In this document: one piece after another, positions 4,576 through 5,105 of the stretch
Numbering within the stretch: position 1 is the stretch's first letter
How the letters are laid out: each line of letters begins with the position of its first letter
Source of the DNA: an uncultured Lachnospira sp.
GTDB taxonomy: Bacteria > Bacillota > Clostridia > Lachnospirales > Lachnospiraceae
NCBI GenBank assembly: GCA_934358235.1
Contig: CAKRKK010000172.1
Location: forward strand, 1-5,105
Length of the DNA: 5,105 nucleotides
Direction: 5' to 3'
Program-made: the position numbers and the translations under genes
Notes under the pieces: generated by a model
The model's database searches: none
The model's input: only the letters and a program-made list of their open reading frames with translations
What the model was told of the DNA's origin: nothing

Positions 4576-5097
4576 CTAAATATGCTCACCTATAAGCTTC
4601 TCCATCCACACCATGTTATACCATCTGCCAAACTTATAACCACAGTCATAGAACTCACCTACGAGTCTGTAACCAAGATGTGCATGAAACATGGCACTAT
4701 TCTTATCAAGATATTCATCATCCTCTTTAGGATATGCTATACATGCATACATGTTAAGAATACCTCTGTCCTTAAGTTCTCTTTCAAGCTCATCATGAAG
4801 AAGTCGCCCTATACCCATATGCCTCATATCCTTATCCACATATATAGAAGTCTCTACACATCTGTCATAGGCTTTTCTTTCATGAAACATTCCGGCATAC
4901 GCATACCCGACGATTATTTCGTTATATACCGCCACTATATAAGGATACTTCTTTAATGTGGCTTCTATACGCCCTTGAAACTCCTCTAATGATGGCACAT
5001 CATATTCAAATGTTATCGCAGTATTCCTGACATACGGTGCATATATGGAAAGAAGCTCTTTAGCATCATCCACTAGAGCAGTTCTTATATTAACCAT
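4576..5097 (-). CDS. GNAT N-acetyltransferase, phosphinothricin acetyltransferase-like
   Basis: The protein is 173 residues, the usual length for the Pat/YwnH group of GNAT enzymes, which move acetyl from acetyl-CoA to the amino group of small substrates such as phosphinothricin, methionine sulfoximine or methionine sulfone. Group features seen are IRTALVDDAKELLSIYAPYV at the start, NTAITFE (25-31), VGYAYAGMFHERKAY (63-77), the acetyl-CoA loop RHMGIG at 92-97, and FHAHLGYRLVGEFYDCGYKF near the end. E82 in CVETSIYV matches the glutamate used as general base in this family. The natural substrate cannot be told from sequence. Only eight bases precede the ATG in the window and they hold no ribosome binding site. 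The frame is open to the window edge, so a start further upstream is possible, although the N-terminus fits the family well. Confidence 0.88.
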   Translation of the reverse strand: MVNIRTALVDDAKELLSIYAPYVRNTAITFEYDVPSLEEFQGRIEATLKKYPYIVAVYNEIIVGYAYAGMFHERKAYDRCVETSIYVDKDMRHMGIGRLLHDELERELKDRGILNMYACIAYPKEDDEYLDKNSAMFHAHLGYRLVGEFYDCGYKFGRWYNMVWMEKLIGEHI

Positions 5098-5105
5098 AGG
5101 AGTAC

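Noticed and set aside
3978..4956. Plus-strand ORFs at 3978-4208 and 4582-4956
   Set aside because: They are shadows of the SseB-family and acetyltransferase genes and have no recognisable motif.
1..5105. Transposons, CRISPR arrays, tRNA or rRNA genes, phage attachment sites
   Set aside because: No transposase, terminal inverted repeats, spaced repeats of CRISPR length or tRNA-like cloverleaf were seen; the repeats present are short tandem units.

Overview
The window is an AT-rich stretch that looks like a low-GC anaerobic Firmicute, probably a Clostridia/Lachnospiraceae-type genome. This is inferred from base composition, strong GGAGG/GAGG ribosome binding sites, a pyruvate formate-lyase activating enzyme and an SseB-domain protein; the species cannot be named from the sequence. 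All convincing genes lie on the minus strand, so transcription runs from high to low coordinates.

Right part (about 3790-5105): a phosphinothricin-type GNAT acetyltransferase is followed after 38 bp by an SseB-domain protein with an asparagine-rich N-terminus. A very small possible ORF follows two bases after the SseB stop codon. A roughly 350-base interval then leads to the main operon.

Centre (384-3773): a compact operon in the order queD, queE, folE, queC, queF. It encodes every step from GTP to preQ1, the free-base precursor of the tRNA nucleoside queuosine. FolE makes dihydroneopterin triphosphate from GTP, QueD makes carboxytetrahydropterin, QueE makes carboxydeazaguanine, QueC makes preQ0 and QueF reduces preQ0 to preQ1. 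All expected catalytic and metal-binding motifs are visible. The later genes (tgt, queA, queG or queH) and a queT-type transporter are not in the window.

The most interesting part is the non-coding DNA ahead of queD. From upstream to downstream it holds a promoter with a perfect TTGACA -35 box, an RNA segment with two mutually exclusive hairpins, a 3 x 9-nt tandem repeat and a strong U-tailed terminator. A second promoter follows, then a GC-rich H-type pseudoknot (two 7-bp stems) that ends 5 nt before the queD ribosome binding site. This is the layout expected of a riboswitch, but I could not match it to the preQ1 riboswitch consensus sequences I remember. It may be a divergent or undescribed que-operon regulator.

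Left part (1-383): after queF there is a 267-base gap with no clear terminator, containing a short direct repeat, a perfect 13-bp palindrome and a duplicated AT-rich decamer. The first 38 codons of pflA then run off the window edge. A second notable repeat is a run of five 12-nt units, plus one degenerate unit spanning the queC stop codon, that fills the queC-queF spacer.
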